Shown here in pieces: positions 63,375 through 64,000 of a DNA stretch of 64,000 bases. How positions within the stretch are numbered: position 1 is the stretch's first letter; every line of letters starts with the position of its first letter. The position numbers and the translations under genes are program-made. The stretch is from Arthrobacter russicus (GTDB taxonomy: Bacteria; Actinomycetota; Actinomycetes; Actinomycetales; Micrococcaceae), in contig NZ_JAVDQF010000001.1 of NCBI RefSeq assembly GCF_031454135.1, forward strand, positions 2,170,001-2,234,000, read 5' to 3'. A model generated the notes under the pieces. It worked only from the letters and a program-made list of their open reading frames with translations. It did not search any database and was not told the origin of the DNA.

Positions 63375-64000
63375 GGATCCGGATTCCGCGCGGGCTGGTT
63401 GCGGCACCGCCAGCCAGCAAGGCCTTGGCCAACGACGTGTCCAGAATGTCCGTGCCGTTCACCTTCTCCATCGCCAGCCGGTCGGCCGCGCCGCGTTTGA
63501 CCAGTGCCACCAAGGCCGCCGCGGCGGACTCCAGGACGGGCAGCTCTTCGCTGAAACAGAGCACGGTCTTCCCGCCCCGTTCCACATAGAGCACCAGGCT
63601 GCCGTCCACCAAGACCACCAGGGCACCGGCTTTGCGGCCCGGCCGGTGCCCGGAGGCGGCAGCCTCCAGCCCGGGCCAGGCCAAAGCCGCGCCATACGGC
63701 TGCGCCGGATCGGTGGCGGCCAGCGCAACCGCTGAATACGGCGGTTTGTCTTCGGTGAAATCGGTACTGAAACTGCGCAGCCGGTCCACCGTGGCCGGGA
63801 CCGCGAATTGGGCGGCGCCGAGTTTTTCGATGAAGTAGCCGCGCCGGCAACGGCCCTGCTCTTCGAGCCGGGAGAGCACCTTGTACATCAAGGCGAAGCC
63901 GCCGGGCTCGCCTTCGAGCGCTACCGGCCCCCGGGTCAGCACGCCGTAGCGGTCCAACAGCAGCTCGGCGGTGGCGTGCGCCCGGATGGTCGGATCAAGT
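63367..64000 (-). CDS. lhr: Lhr-type ATP-dependent helicase, C-terminal end (partial)
   Basis: The open frame runs off the right edge (LDPTIRAHATAELLLDRYGVLTRG at the edge). Only the C-terminal winged-helix/extension part of Lhr is present, with EGEPGGFALMYKVLSRLEEQGRCRRGYFIEKLGAAQFAVPATVDRLR, the typical block of the family. The helicase core lies beyond the window. Overlap with nei supports a joint DNA-repair role. Confidence 0.9.
   Translation of the reverse strand, partial: LDPTIRAHATAELLLDRYGVLTRGPVALEGEPGGFALMYKVLSRLEEQGRCRRGYFIEKLGAAQFAVPATVDRLRSFSTDFTEDKPPYSAVALAATDPAQPYGAALAWPGLEAAASGHRPGRKAGALVVLVDGSLVLYVERGGKTVLCFSEELPVLESAAAALVALVKRGAADRLAMEKVNGTDILDTSLAKALLAGGAATSPRGIRIRA

Overview
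The window is high-GC chromosomal DNA of an actinobacterium, most likely a member of the Micrococcaceae (Arthrobacter/Renibacterium/Psychromicrobium-like). The placement is an inference from three things: GC-rich codon use with GTG/TTG starts, the conserved actinobacterial cell-division locus (crgA, sortase E, pabA/trpG-like amidotransferase, pknB, pknA, pbpA, rodA, pstP, fhaB, fhaA, tRNA-Leu), and class E sortase biology. In other actinobacteria this locus lies near the replication origin. I see no CRISPR array, insertion sequence, integrase or rRNA.

Layout. 1-1.5 kb: the end of a copper-type P1B ATPase and an Old Yellow Enzyme homologue. 1.6-6.2 kb: a secreted, membrane-anchored protein with a degenerate endonuclease/exonuclease/phosphatase domain, followed by a Tat-exported phospholipase C. 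6.4-8.8 kb: two divergent citrate-synthase-family genes, one fused to a helix-turn-helix, with a candidate operator between them. 8.8-20.6 kb: the division and cell-wall control locus, a minus-strand operon with mostly overlapping stop/start codons. 20.9-21.1 kb: tRNA-Leu(CAG) and its terminator. 21.2-24.6 kb: an FAD oxidoreductase and an HTTM/DUF5819 membrane pair. 24.7-29.1 kb: a 1,464-residue repeat surface protein ending in a class E sorting signal (LANTG). 29.8-34.4 kb: TetR regulator, flavin amine oxidase, universal stress protein and APC permease. 34.5-40.4 kb: a queuosine-precursor transporter, a DinB-like protein, a gamma-glutamyltransferase-like protein, a secreted zinc metalloprotease and tRNA-guanine transglycosylase.

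40.6-49.5 kb holds the most interesting locus: a six-gene 'anchored repeat' ABC transporter system with a Zur-type operator at its head and a second inside the end of its permease gene. A zinc-type (three His, one Asp) substrate-binding lipoprotein, an ATPase and a permease are interleaved with three surface or secreted proteins. These are built from a shared module that opens with GHxD and closes with HxHxxWxFxxPGxY. I read it as an extracellular zinc-capture relay feeding the transporter. The same module is inserted in the binding protein with its two halves swapped.

49.5-64 kb is ordinary accessory and housekeeping content: a frameshifted FUSC-family gene, a reductase, a NUDIX-like protein, an RHH-VOC-GNAT operon, a YdeI-like protein, a PAP2 phosphatase overlapping a GH76 gene tail to tail, a fatty-acid oxidation pair, a DUF1684 protein, an ArsR-SRPBCC pair, an AT-richer secreted/membrane gene pair of unknown function, an RluA pseudouridine synthase, and the Nei glycosylase with the C-terminus of Lhr helicase at the edge. 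Long near-perfect palindromes sit in several gene-end gaps and appear to form at least two small sequence families.
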